This document shows positions 48,174 to 57,077 of a stretch of 61,749 nucleotides of DNA, piece by piece (the stretch's first letter is position 1; each line of letters opens with the position of its first letter). The position numbers were made by a program, and so were the translations under genes. The notes under the pieces were generated by a model. It did no database searches, was not told where the DNA came from, and saw nothing but the letters and a program-made list of their open reading frames with translations. This stretch comes from an uncultured Bacteroides sp. (lineage in GTDB: Bacteria > Bacteroidota > Bacteroidia > Bacteroidales > Bacteroidaceae): positions 1 through 61,749 of the forward strand of contig CAMTPC010000005.1 in NCBI GenBank assembly GCA_947074295.1. The letters run 5' to 3'.

Positions 48174-49709
48174 TTATTTCACTCTCTTTCCCCAAACAGC
48201 ACAACCCTCCTTGTCGAGACCTGTGAAAAGAATCGTCTCCGCTTCATTCTCCCAGTCATGTCCTGCCATCACAATCAGATTGCTGATTTCTTCGTTGTCT
48301 GATTTTATATTGAGGCTCTGTTTTCTGCTATTAAAGTTCCAATTGGCGTTTCCGGCGCTTCCATCTTTCTCGAATTTCACGATTGTCGATTCGGCTTGTT
48401 CGCCTTTGCGGAGATCGCCTTCTCCCCACAAAATCTGCCCTGCGATGAGGTCGCGTACCAATGGTGGCTCGAAGATACGGATGATTTCCCATTCGCCTAC
48501 CAAGTCATCCCGATTAAAATCTCTATTGGGATTACCAGTGTAGCGTTGTGGTGATACCACTGGCCAACCGCTTTCTGTAAAGAAGATTTCGCGTACATGC
48601 AGATTCATCATATGGTTGCCAGGCGATAGACGTCCTTGGTGTGCCATGAAGAAACGGCCATCTCCTGCGTCAATGATGCCACAATGCGCTGTGCCTGCCC
48701 ATCCTGGATGATTGTTAAAACGATAGGGCGCAGTGATTACTGGCACATTGTTGGTGGTATCTTTTATATCTTGTCCATAGAAATCCATGAACGGTCCTTC
48801 TGGTTTATCTGAATAGGCCACACGTACATTGTACGTAGTCATAAGCGGATCATACGAAGTGAAAAGGAAGTATTTTTCCAGCCCAGGGTGATAGATGATC
48901 TCTGGTGCTTCCAAATTGTCTTTCTCATAATCGGCACGTCGTGCAATTAGGTGTCCTTGGTCGCCTTCTGTCGCAGCCAGTCCTGTTTCTGGGTTCAACT
49001 CCATGCAGAACAAGCCACCAAAATACGAACCATAGTGCATCCACCATTTGCCGTTTTTTGGATCTTCGATAACAGAAGGGTCGATTGCATTCATCACATC
49101 CCCTTTACCCGTTTTCACCACGCATCCACGATCTGTCCATGGACCTTCGGGTGAGTTGGATTCTACCATACCGATGTACGAGGTGTTAAGGCCGAAAGCC
49201 GATACACAGTAGTAAAGTCGGAAGACTCCATTATGTTCGATCAGATAAGGTGCCCATATATTCGTTGCTCCCTCACCATTGGCTTGGCTGCGTACCCAGT
49301 TCACAGCTTTAGTAGGTATTTCAGGAAAGGCCCAACCGATGAACTCCCAATTTATTAAATCGTTTGATTTGCGCATTTGGATATATCCCAGAGGCACACC
49401 TTTCTCTTTGGCTTCTTCCTTGTTTTCGGCAAAGATGGCATCTGTAGAATACATATAATAGGTATCGCCTACTTTCTTGCAAGCGGGATCGTGTACATTG
49501 TAGGTACCCCACGATTTGTAGTGTTCCATCGCAGCGATCGCCGAATAATCGTCTATCCATGGGTTGTTGGCAGGAATTATGTGGTAGGCTACTGGTGTGT
49601 GAAAGGAGAAGTATACACCAGTGATGGCTGCTAGAAGCAACACTATCCCAGTAATTTTTTGGGAAGCACTGATTTTGGATTTATTTGTCTTTGAAGAAGA
49701 AATATTCAT
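48174..49709 (-). CDS. GH43 endo-arabinanase-like enzyme with N-terminal membrane anchor
   Basis: A 511-residue GH43 enzyme. After a basic N-terminus comes one hydrophobic helix (about 19-36) with no lipobox Cys or obvious cleavage site, so it may stay anchored. The propeller has D74 (NVHDPACK), D210 (NAIDPSV) and E267 (NLEAPE), and the spacing and NIWAPYL motif match endo-1,5-alpha-arabinanases and close relatives. A C-terminal beta-rich domain (about 400-511) follows, as in many arabinanases. First gene of the operon. The start at 49709 is chosen over 49736 because the -7 box at 49734-49741 overlaps the latter. Confidence 0.87.
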   Translation of the reverse strand: MNISSSKTNKSKISASQKITGIVLLLAAITGVYFSFHTPVAYHIIPANNPWIDDYSAIAAMEHYKSWGTYNVHDPACKKVGDTYYMYSTDAIFAENKEEAKEKGVPLGYIQMRKSNDLINWEFIGWAFPEIPTKAVNWVRSQANGEGATNIWAPYLIEHNGVFRLYYCVSAFGLNTSYIGMVESNSPEGPWTDRGCVVKTGKGDVMNAIDPSVIEDPKNGKWWMHYGSYFGGLFCMELNPETGLAATEGDQGHLIARRADYEKDNLEAPEIIYHPGLEKYFLFTSYDPLMTTYNVRVAYSDKPEGPFMDFYGQDIKDTTNNVPVITAPYRFNNHPGWAGTAHCGIIDAGDGRFFMAHQGRLSPGNHMMNLHVREIFFTESGWPVVSPQRYTGNPNRDFNRDDLVGEWEIIRIFEPPLVRDLIAGQILWGEGDLRKGEQAESTIVKFEKDGSAGNANWNFNSRKQSLNIKSDNEEISNLIVMAGHDWENEAETILFTGLDKEGCAVWGKRVK

Positions 49710-49733
49710 AGTATTATGATTAATTTGATGTCG

Positions 49734-49793
49734 CAAATATATAATGTCTAACTACCTTAGTAGGTGGACAAACATCTAATAAGAGTGGACGTA
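49734..49793 (-). promoter_or_regulatory. Promoter and putative HTCS operator of the GH43-GH51-GH43 operon
   Basis: Minus strand, 5' to 3': TACGTCCACTC (49783-49793), then TTTGTCCACCT (49762-49772), then 20 bases, then TATATTTG (49734-49741). The two GTCCAC words are exactly 21 bases apart. TTTGTCCACCT and its distance from the -7 box recur at the promoter of the susC operon (54795-54805). This looks like a direct-repeat binding site for the AraC-type domain of the adjacent HTCS. Confidence 0.65.
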
Positions 49794-49826
49794 AGGCCAA
49801 TCAGGCGTAAATAGCAGCTAAAATAC

Positions 49827-49856
49827 TTTCTACTGAACATCTTTGCTCTATCTTTG
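49827..49856 (+). promoter_or_regulatory. Probable promoter of the HTCS gene
   Basis: TATCTTTG at 49849-49856 with a degenerate TTTC (49827-49830) 18 bases before. It lacks the GTCCAC words of the two catabolic promoters, fitting constitutive expression of the sensor. The leader would be about 155 bases. Confidence 0.4.
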
Positions 49857-50018
49857 CTACCTATATATAATATAGAGCTTACAAGTAAAGTTTTATTTTT
49901 TGTTTCGATTACAATTATTGCATGATTCTTGACGTTATGGCTTTATATCACCTTTTAATCATTTATTATCAAACAATATATCGAGGCTATTAGTAGCCAC
50001 TTTTCGGAAAACACTTTT

Positions 50019-53000
50019 ATGATGCGATTCTTTTTATTTGTACTTCTTTTTATTTCGATCAATACCTCGTTTGCATTTGCTAACGATCGCTCCAAGGATT
50101 GGGCCGAACGTTATAATTTTACAGCCCTTTGCATGAACGAGGGTTTGCCTTGTAATTTTGTTGATGATCTGATAAAGGACAGTCGTGGCTTTATGTGGAT
50201 AGCTACTCCTGGCGAAGGCGTCACACGCTATGACGGATACGATTTCATGGTCTGCAACATGGGTTCACCCCGCACCAAGCTTCGTAGTAATTTCGTGCGC
50301 AGTCTGTGCGAAGACGATTTTGGTCGCATCTGGACAGGCAGCGAGATGGGAATAGATATCATCAATATTCACACACTCGATATCGAACAAGTACCCAGTT
50401 TCGAGGGGCGACTAGTGTCTTTCAGTAATCTGCCTGTACATTATATATATAAAAGTAAGAGTGGTCATCTTTGGGTGGCATCCGAAAATGAACTCTATCG
50501 TATCCGTTTTAATGAAAACGGTGATGTGAAGCAAATACAGAAGGTCTATGAACTGTCCGAATCCAATGACATCGTGCGAACCATTGCCGAAGTCGATGAT
50601 ATGTTGTTGTTTAATAGTGCTGTGCATATCATTTCTTTGAAGGAAGATGCCGAGGAGTATAATCTTTCGGCTGCTGCCCCCTTTCTGGTGATGCCTTTTC
50701 CCAATGCACGTGTACAGTCTATTTATCATAAAGAGAACGAGTTATGGATAGGAACAACGAATGGCCTGTTTCGTTTCAATCTTCATAATGACGCCATGCG
50801 TTTCTATCTGCACGATCCAGCTAATTCCTCCTCGCTTTCACAAAACTTCATTACAGACATCACAGAGACCAACGACCATTTCCTTTTGGTAGCTACACTC
50901 AAGGGGATCAATGTCTATAATGCCACTACAGATAGTTTCGAACGTATAGATAAAGACCGCAATGCCTCGGAAGCCAACTTCCACCTTTCCAATCGCTTGA
51001 ACTGCGACTTCGTCAACTGCATGCTCACCGATGGTGATGTGGTGTGGATTGGTACAGAAGTCGGTGGATTGAATAAAATATCACGCCGCAAGCTCTATGT
51101 AGAGAATTTCTCGCATTCGCCCTCTCATCCCAATAGTATTTCAAAGAACCCCGTCAACGCTATTTTCGAAGACGAAGAAGGCACATTGTGGGTAGGGACG
51201 GTAGAAGGAGGTCTGAACCGCAAAGCCAAGAATGAGAAACATTTCACCCATTACACCACCGAGCGTCCTGGTTTTTTGTCGCACAACTCCGTGAGCTGCT
51301 TTACCACCGACGACAAAAACCGCCTATGGATAGGCACATGGGGTGGGGGTATAGGCTGGATAGATCGTAGCTCGCCAAGCTCTATTGTTTTTAACCCTAT
51401 CACTCACCCCGATTTTGAAAACTTCTCTATAGACTTGGTTGGTGTACTTTGCCATGACTCCATCAATAGGGCCATCTGGGTAGGTACATCTTCAAACATA
51501 TATGTTTACAAGCTAGATACTGGTCAAGTCATCGAGCCTTTCAATGGCATCAACATAGGTGGTATCGAAGGTTGCGCAGGCTATTGCATCGATAGTAACC
51601 ACCACTTATGGATTGGTCTTTCATCAGGACTTTGTCGCATTGATTTGCGCACACTGCATGCGCCACGAATCGTTTACCAGCTATGGCGCAACAAGTTGGA
51701 CGAACCCGAATCCAAAATCCGCGAACGTGTCACCTATATCACCGAATCAAAAGATGGCACCATATGGGTAGGTAGCAATGGGTATGGCCTTTACCAATCC
51801 TATTTGGATGTTGATGGCGATTATCAGTTCAAAGCCTTCACCACGGATGATGGCTTGGTCAATAATAGTGTACGCGGCATCCAGGAAGACAATCTTGGTA
51901 ATATATGGATATCCACCACCAATGGTCTTTCTTGTTTTAATCGCCAATCCGAAAGCTTCATTAATTATACCGAGAAGGACGGACTCGGGTGTAGCCAGTT
52001 CTATTGGAACGCCATAGACTGTGGACACAATGGCGATTTATATCTGGGTAGTGTCAATGGTTTGTCAGTGGTGAAACCCGATGTGCAGACATTAAAAACC
52101 GAGCGTACTCCTATGGCCTTCACGCATATCCGTGTAGCCGACAAGGAGACACAGCCAGTCGATGGCGTGTTGCGTGTGCACGAGCGCGACAAATCACTCT
52201 ACATCGAATTTGCCGCCCTCGACTATAACTCGCCCGAATTCTCTGCTTACTCGTACCGCCTCAAGGGATTTGATGATAAGTGGGTGCGCGTATCGGCCAA
52301 CCGCCGTACTGCAGCCTTTACCAATCTTAGGGCAGGTACATACCACTTCGAACTGCGTTATGCGCCCGATGGTAAAGATTGGCAAGAGAGCACCGAGCAG
52401 TTGACAATAAAAGTCGTACCTTATTTTTATAAGACACTCTGGTTTATTCTTCTTATGATAACCTTTATCCTCCTGATTGGGTATCAAACTTGGAATTGGC
52501 GTATCAAGACACTGAAGGCACAACAAGAACTGTTGCACAAGAAAGTGGAAGAACGCACGCAAGCCTTGCAGGAACAAAAGAAGCTGCTCACTACTCAGAC
52601 CAATGAGCTGTCGCGCCAAAATGAACTGCTAAAACAGCAGAATGAGAAAATTACCAAGCAAAAGGCACAGATTCTGACCATGAGCAAGAAGGTGCAGGAG
52701 TTGACAGTGGACAAACTCTCCTTCTTCACCAATATCACACATGAGTTCCGAACACCTTTGACACTGATTATCGGACCCATCGAACGTGCCTTGAAACTCA
52801 GTTACAATCCGCAAGTCATCGAGCAGCTCAACTTTGTCGAACGCAATTCCAAATACTTGCTCTCGTTGGTCAATCAGCTCATGGACTTCCGCAAGGTAGA
52901 GTCCGGTAATATGGAAATCCTACTTAAGGCAGGCGATCTGAAGAAGTTCTTTGAAGAAGTAATCCTGCCGTTCAAGGCTTTTGCAATTAACAATGAGGTA

Positions 53001-54248
53001 ATATTCAACAGTTATTTGCGATTGCCCGACCGCCCCATTCTCTTTGATGAAGACGCCATGCGCAAAGTCATTACCAATCTGGTGGGGAATGCCATGAAGT
53101 TCACCCCAAAAGGTGGATCGGTATCTATCTATGTCACTACCATTATGCATCAAGGCAAGCCATCACTCTTTATTGGTATCAAAGATTCGGGTGCTGGCAT
53201 ACCCGCCGAAGATATTAAAAGGGTATTTAATCGCTTCTATCAGGCACAGAATCAGCAACAAGAATCGCTGTCGGGACAAAGTGGTACAGGCATTGGCCTT
53301 TATCTCTGCAAACGCATTATCAGTCTATATAATGGTAGTATCGCTGTGAAGAACAACCGCGACCTAGGTTGCTCCTTCCGCATACTATTGCCTTTGCAGT
53401 ATGCCGAGAATCCTTCAGTAGTTACATCTACTCCATTGTTGCTCGCAGATGAGGTTGATGAAATACTTCCAGTTGCGTCTCCTGCACAGATGACTATCCT
53501 TGTAGTGGAAGACAATAAAGATATGCGCGATTATATATCCTCTATTCTGCGCGATAAATATAGCGTAATCGAAGCTTGTGATGGCAAAGAGGCACTCGAA
53601 ATACTCCGCAACCAGTCGGCAGATTTTATTATCAGTGATTTGATGATGCCCGTGATGGATGGCATGGAGCTATCGCGTCAGGTAAAAGCCGATTTCACGC
53701 TGTCGCATTTACCTTTCTTGATGCTGACGGCCAAAACTTCAGAAGAGTCACGTTTGGAGGGCTTCCGCATGGGGGTAGACGAATATCTACTCAAGCCTTT
53801 TGATGAGAAACTACTATTGACCCGTATCGACAATCTTCTAGAAAGCCGTCGCCGTTTGCAACAAAAATTCTCCATCAGTATGGAGGTCGATGCTCTCAAT
53901 ATCGACTGCGAATCGGGCGATAAGAAATTCTTGGATAAAGCGATGGGTGTGGTAAAGGACAACTTCCAGAACTCCTACTGGGAGGTGAGCGACTTTGTAG
54001 AAGCAATGGGAGTGAGCAAGAGTTTGGTAAACAAGAAAATGCAGACTCTAACAGGGCAAAGCGCCGGACAGTTTATCCGCAACTATCGTCTAAATATAGC
54101 ACGCGAGCTATTGGGACGCAACTCCAAGACCAAAGGGATGAATGTATCTGAAGTGGCTTATGAGGTAGGATTCAACGATCCCAAATACTTCACCCGCTGT
54201 TTTACCAAGCATTTTGGAGTCACACCTTCGTCCATGATCGATGCTTGA
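50019..54248 (+). CDS. Hybrid two-component system sensor/regulator (HTCS) of the arabinan PUL
   Basis: One-protein signalling system of 1409 residues that senses an oligosaccharide in the periplasm and activates PUL genes. Order: signal peptide (to about 22); two-bladed-propeller sensor of Reg_prop repeats (about 40-700, many GLWIGT-like strands); Y_Y_Y domain (about 715-790); one membrane helix (about 805-825); coiled coil; HisKA with H908 (NITHEFRTPL); HATPase (NLVGNAMKF, DSGAGIP, GTGIGLYL); receiver with phospho-acceptor D1207 (ISDLMMP); AraC-type HTH at the end (SEVAYEVGFNDPKYFTRCF). All catalytic residues are present. It lies between the two operons it presumably controls. Ligand inferred as arabino-oligosaccharide from the GH content. 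Confidence 0.94.
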   Translation: MMRFFLFVLLFISINTSFAFANDRSKDWAERYNFTALCMNEGLPCNFVDDLIKDSRGFMWIATPGEGVTRYDGYDFMVCNMGSPRTKLRSNFVRSLCEDDFGRIWTGSEMGIDIINIHTLDIEQVPSFEGRLVSFSNLPVHYIYKSKSGHLWVASENELYRIRFNENGDVKQIQKVYELSESNDIVRTIAEVDDMLLFNSAVHIISLKEDAEEYNLSAAAPFLVMPFPNARVQSIYHKENELWIGTTNGLFRFNLHNDAMRFYLHDPANSSSLSQNFITDITETNDHFLLVATLKGINVYNATTDSFERIDKDRNASEANFHLSNRLNCDFVNCMLTDGDVVWIGTEVGGLNKISRRKLYVENFSHSPSHPNSISKNPVNAIFEDEEGTLWVGTVEGGLNRKAKNEKHFTHYTTERPGFLSHNSVSCFTTDDKNRLWIGTWGGGIGWIDRSSPSSIVFNPITHPDFENFSIDLVGVLCHDSINRAIWVGTSSNIYVYKLDTGQVIEPFNGINIGGIEGCAGYCIDSNHHLWIGLSSGLCRIDLRTLHAPRIVYQLWRNKLDEPESKIRERVTYITESKDGTIWVGSNGYGLYQSYLDVDGDYQFKAFTTDDGLVNNSVRGIQEDNLGNIWISTTNGLSCFNRQSESFINYTEKDGLGCSQFYWNAIDCGHNGDLYLGSVNGLSVVKPDVQTLKTERTPMAFTHIRVADKETQPVDGVLRVHERDKSLYIEFAALDYNSPEFSAYSYRLKGFDDKWVRVSANRRTAAFTNLRAGTYHFELRYAPDGKDWQESTEQLTIKVVPYFYKTLWFILLMITFILLIGYQTWNWRIKTLKAQQELLHKKVEERTQALQEQKKLLTTQTNELSRQNELLKQQNEKITKQKAQILTMSKKVQELTVDKLSFFTNITHEFRTPLTLIIGPIERALKLSYNPQVIEQLNFVERNSKYLLSLVNQLMDFRKVESGNMEILLKAGDLKKFFEEVILPFKAFAINNEVIFNSYLRLPDRPILFDEDAMRKVITNLVGNAMKFTPKGGSVSIYVTTIMHQGKPSLFIGIKDSGAGIPAEDIKRVFNRFYQAQNQQQESLSGQSGTGIGLYLCKRIISLYNGSIAVKNNRDLGCSFRILLPLQYAENPSVVTSTPLLLADEVDEILPVASPAQMTILVVEDNKDMRDYISSILRDKYSVIEACDGKEALEILRNQSADFIISDLMMPVMDGMELSRQVKADFTLSHLPFLMLTAKTSEESRLEGFRMGVDEYLLKPFDEKLLLTRIDNLLESRRRLQQKFSISMEVDALNIDCESGDKKFLDKAMGVVKDNFQNSYWEVSDFVEAMGVSKSLVNKKMQTLTGQSAGQFIRNYRLNIARELLGRNSKTKGMNVSEVAYEVGFNDPKYFTRCFTKHFGVTPSSMIDA

Positions 54249-54773
54249 GTTTTATTGAAGCACTCCTTTTCATAAGTTAAATAATTATGAAACCAGGACT
54301 ACATGTAGCAATGTTTATGCCCATATATCTATCATTGACCGCTACCCCTGGTTGTCATATAGATCAGCTGTGACCAGCGCGCTGAGTAGGTGTCAGTAGC
54401 CAGCTGAGTAACCGTGCTCACCGCATGTGGTATGAGGTGTATTTTTTTCGCCTGTTAATCAGTTGGGAAATAGTTTGTTAGTTGATATGTGTAAAAATTG
54501 CACTAATCCTTGATCATTTTTCATATGATATCCATAGCTGTGATTCTTGTTAATAATGCACATTCTCAATTAACTTAATAAGGTGTATCTGATTAATAAA
54601 AATGTCAATGCCTTTTGAGAATATAGATTGAGTTGATCTAAATATTTAACAACTGCAACCTATACTAAATATAAAAAATGGTCGTTTAATCTTACAATTA
54701 GCTAAAAATACACAGCACATTAAAAACTTATGCACAAATGCTTAAAACACACATTAAGGGTAGCTTATACACT
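54249..54773. other. Gene-free region between the HTCS and the susC operon
   Basis: About 525 bases, AT-rich. It has an inverted repeat TTTCATAA/TTATGAAA (54268-54275, 54285-54292) just after the HTCS stop without a U run, and near 54366-54420 a GC-richer patch (GACCAGCGCGCTGAGTA) that vaguely resembles the intergenic repeats at 111 and 31803. No credible open frame. Confidence 0.4.
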
Positions 54774-54832
54774 TTTATCCGCATCGAATATTCTTTTGTC
54801 CACCTCGATTTAGGGCGTTAGATGTAGTTTTG
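54774..54832 (+). promoter_or_regulatory. Promoter and putative HTCS operator of the LamG-susC-susD operon
   Basis: TTTATCCGCAT (54774-54784), TTTGTCCACCT (54795-54805), 19 bases, TAGTTTTG (54825-54832). The second word is identical to the one at the GH operon promoter; the first matches it in 8 of 11 bases and lies exactly 21 bases upstream. The word takes the place of the -33 box, as expected for an activator-dependent promoter. Confidence 0.68.
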
Positions 54833-54873
54833 TACCATCGAAAAAACAAGTTACAACCCTAATAATCTATATT

Positions 54874-57048
54874 ATGAAGACAAAAAAATGGTCATCACTC
54901 CTGATGGCTGCGTTTACGGTTCTTTGTTTATGGTCTTGTAAAGACTGGGGTGAAATGGATCCGCCAGCCGGAAACCAAGTTTACCCAAAACTAGAATTGA
55001 AAGGAAGCTTTAAGTTCGAAGAAGAGCTTGCTCCTGAAACATCGTTACTCGTTGCCTATGACAACGGACAAATCCCTAAAATCGTGACGGATGAAGAGAA
55101 AGGAAAAGTACTGCAACTCGCTGGTGGGTATGCTCGCTTTACCAATCCTTTGTACGATGTAAAAATCCAGACAGGTGCCTCTGTGACATTCTGGGTAAAG
55201 ACTGCTGAAAACAACCTTTCGGGTGCTATTCTGAGCTTTGCTAATGAAGACAATTCTATAAAAACATTTTTCACGCCCAATGCTTGGTTAAAATTTGATA
55301 GCCCTTCTGCATCTTTGGATATTAACAACCCCACTTCTACTGTAACTAATGCGTTGACACCCGATGAGTGGCACTATGTGGCATTGATTATGCGTACTGA
55401 TGGCTATACTATATATATAGATGGCGAACAAGCCTTTGAAGATACTGTAGAAGCCGAACATAATTATAACTACACACAATTGGTAAGCTCGTTCATCGAG
55501 ATGCCTTTCTTATATTTCGGTTATGGATCGGACGTTGAGCCACAAAAGATGTGGGTCGACGATATTAGTGTATATAGAAATATCATCACACAAAAAGAAA
55601 TCAGTGTACCAACTATTAGTGGCGGCGAAGAGTATCGCTTCCCTCCTCGTGGCACGATGGGCTACTACAAGCTAGATGGTACTTTTGACAATAGCTTGAA
55701 TCCTTCGCAAAGCGGTGAATTCATCACTGTAGAGCCACAAGCCACTCCTTCGGATTTTGTGAACGATGCAGAGCGTGGACAAGTATGGAACCAACAAGAA
55801 GGTTGGTCGGGCCATGCCAACGGTTGGGCATATACTCGTTTCACTAATCCATTGAGAGGACAATCTATCGAAGACGGTGTAAGTGTAAGTTTCTGGTTGA
55901 ATCCTCCTCATTTGAACTGGTGGGATCAGATCTTCGTGTTGAATGATGGTATCAGCAAATTCTGGTTCAATGCAATCGGTTATTTAGGCTACAATGGTGA
56001 TGGTGGTTATTTTGACTGTCATAACAATAATGCAGATAATGCTTTGGTACCAGGCGAATGGACATTCGTTACCATCAATATGATGTCTGATGACTTCGAA
56101 GTATATTATAATGGTGTATTGAAGTTTACTAAGGATAACAATGCGGCTTATGGCGGCGATATGGCCAATTATAACACAATCCTAAATATGTTCACTAATT
56201 CGAATGACTTCTTCTTGGGTTATGAGACATGGTGGAGATGTGCGCCTGCAATGGTTGATGATATCTTCTTGATGACTCGTCCATTGACTGAAAAAGAAAT
56301 TCAGAACCTTTATACAGATACGCAAAAGAGCAATAGTGGCGCTCCTGTTAATCCATCTTATGCGCCATCGTTGTTTGGCTATTATTCTTTGGACAATACA
56401 TTTGCCAATGCATTAAACGCTTCGCAGGGTGGTGAGTTCATCACGATTCAACCACAAGCTACTCCATCCGACTTTGTGACAGACGCTGTACGCGGTACGG
56501 TATGGAATCAGCAAGAAGGCTGGACAGATCATGCCAATGGTTGGGCTTACACACGTTTTGACAATCCTTTGAAAGGTAAATCAGCTCCAGAAGGTATTAG
56601 CGTAAGTCTTTGGTTGAACCCTCCTCATTTGAACTGGTGGGATCAGATCTTCGTGATGAACGATGGAACTACTAAATTCTGGTTCAACGCTATCGGTTAC
56701 CTAGGCTACAACGGTGCAGGTGGATGGTTTGACTGTCACAACAATAATGCCGACAACGCTCTGGTTCCAGGCGAATGGACATTGGTTACTATCAACGTGT
56801 TACCTAGTGGTTTCCAAGTATTCTACAACGGTGAGTTGAAGTTCGATAACGAGAACAATGCTGCCTTCGGTGGTGATATGCCTGATTATAGTGTAGTTGT
56901 AAATCTTTTCACTACTGCTAATGATTTCTTCTTGGGCTATGAATCATGGTGGAAGTGTGCACCAGCAATGATTGATGATATCTATCTATGCGCTAGTCCA
57001 TTGACCGAGCAGCAAGCATCAGCTATGTACAATGCTACAAAGAAATAA
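54874..57048 (+). CDS. LamG/concanavalin-like repeat lipoprotein, likely surface glycan-binding protein
   Basis: A 724-residue lipoprotein (lipobox CLWSC, C22) with three LamG-like beta-sandwich domains (about 55-245, 263-500, 502-724). The second and third are near copies: GYYKLDGTFDN and GYYSLDNTFAN start units 239 codons (717 bp) apart, and long blocks such as NPPHLNWWDQIFV, KFWFNAIGYLGYNG and DCHNNNADNALVPGEWT are the same in both. Aromatic-rich stretches suit carbohydrate binding. Its place before susC, in the same operon, suggests the role usually held by SusE/F-like surface glycan-binding proteins. Unusually, it precedes rather than follows susCD. Confidence 0.82.
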   Translation: MKTKKWSSLLMAAFTVLCLWSCKDWGEMDPPAGNQVYPKLELKGSFKFEEELAPETSLLVAYDNGQIPKIVTDEEKGKVLQLAGGYARFTNPLYDVKIQTGASVTFWVKTAENNLSGAILSFANEDNSIKTFFTPNAWLKFDSPSASLDINNPTSTVTNALTPDEWHYVALIMRTDGYTIYIDGEQAFEDTVEAEHNYNYTQLVSSFIEMPFLYFGYGSDVEPQKMWVDDISVYRNIITQKEISVPTISGGEEYRFPPRGTMGYYKLDGTFDNSLNPSQSGEFITVEPQATPSDFVNDAERGQVWNQQEGWSGHANGWAYTRFTNPLRGQSIEDGVSVSFWLNPPHLNWWDQIFVLNDGISKFWFNAIGYLGYNGDGGYFDCHNNNADNALVPGEWTFVTINMMSDDFEVYYNGVLKFTKDNNAAYGGDMANYNTILNMFTNSNDFFLGYETWWRCAPAMVDDIFLMTRPLTEKEIQNLYTDTQKSNSGAPVNPSYAPSLFGYYSLDNTFANALNASQGGEFITIQPQATPSDFVTDAVRGTVWNQQEGWTDHANGWAYTRFDNPLKGKSAPEGISVSLWLNPPHLNWWDQIFVMNDGTTKFWFNAIGYLGYNGAGGWFDCHNNNADNALVPGEWTLVTINVLPSGFQVFYNGELKFDNENNAAFGGDMPDYSVVVNLFTTANDFFLGYESWWKCAPAMIDDIYLCASPLTEQQASAMYNATKK
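55660..57048 (+). repeat. Tandem duplication inside the LamG lipoprotein gene
   Basis: Unit 1 is 55660-56376 and unit 2 is 56377-57048, in register over almost their whole length with high protein identity; the linker at the end of unit 1 has no match in the shorter unit 2. Confidence 0.8.
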
Positions 57049-57077
57049 GTTTAAGTCTAATATTTAAAAAACACTAT

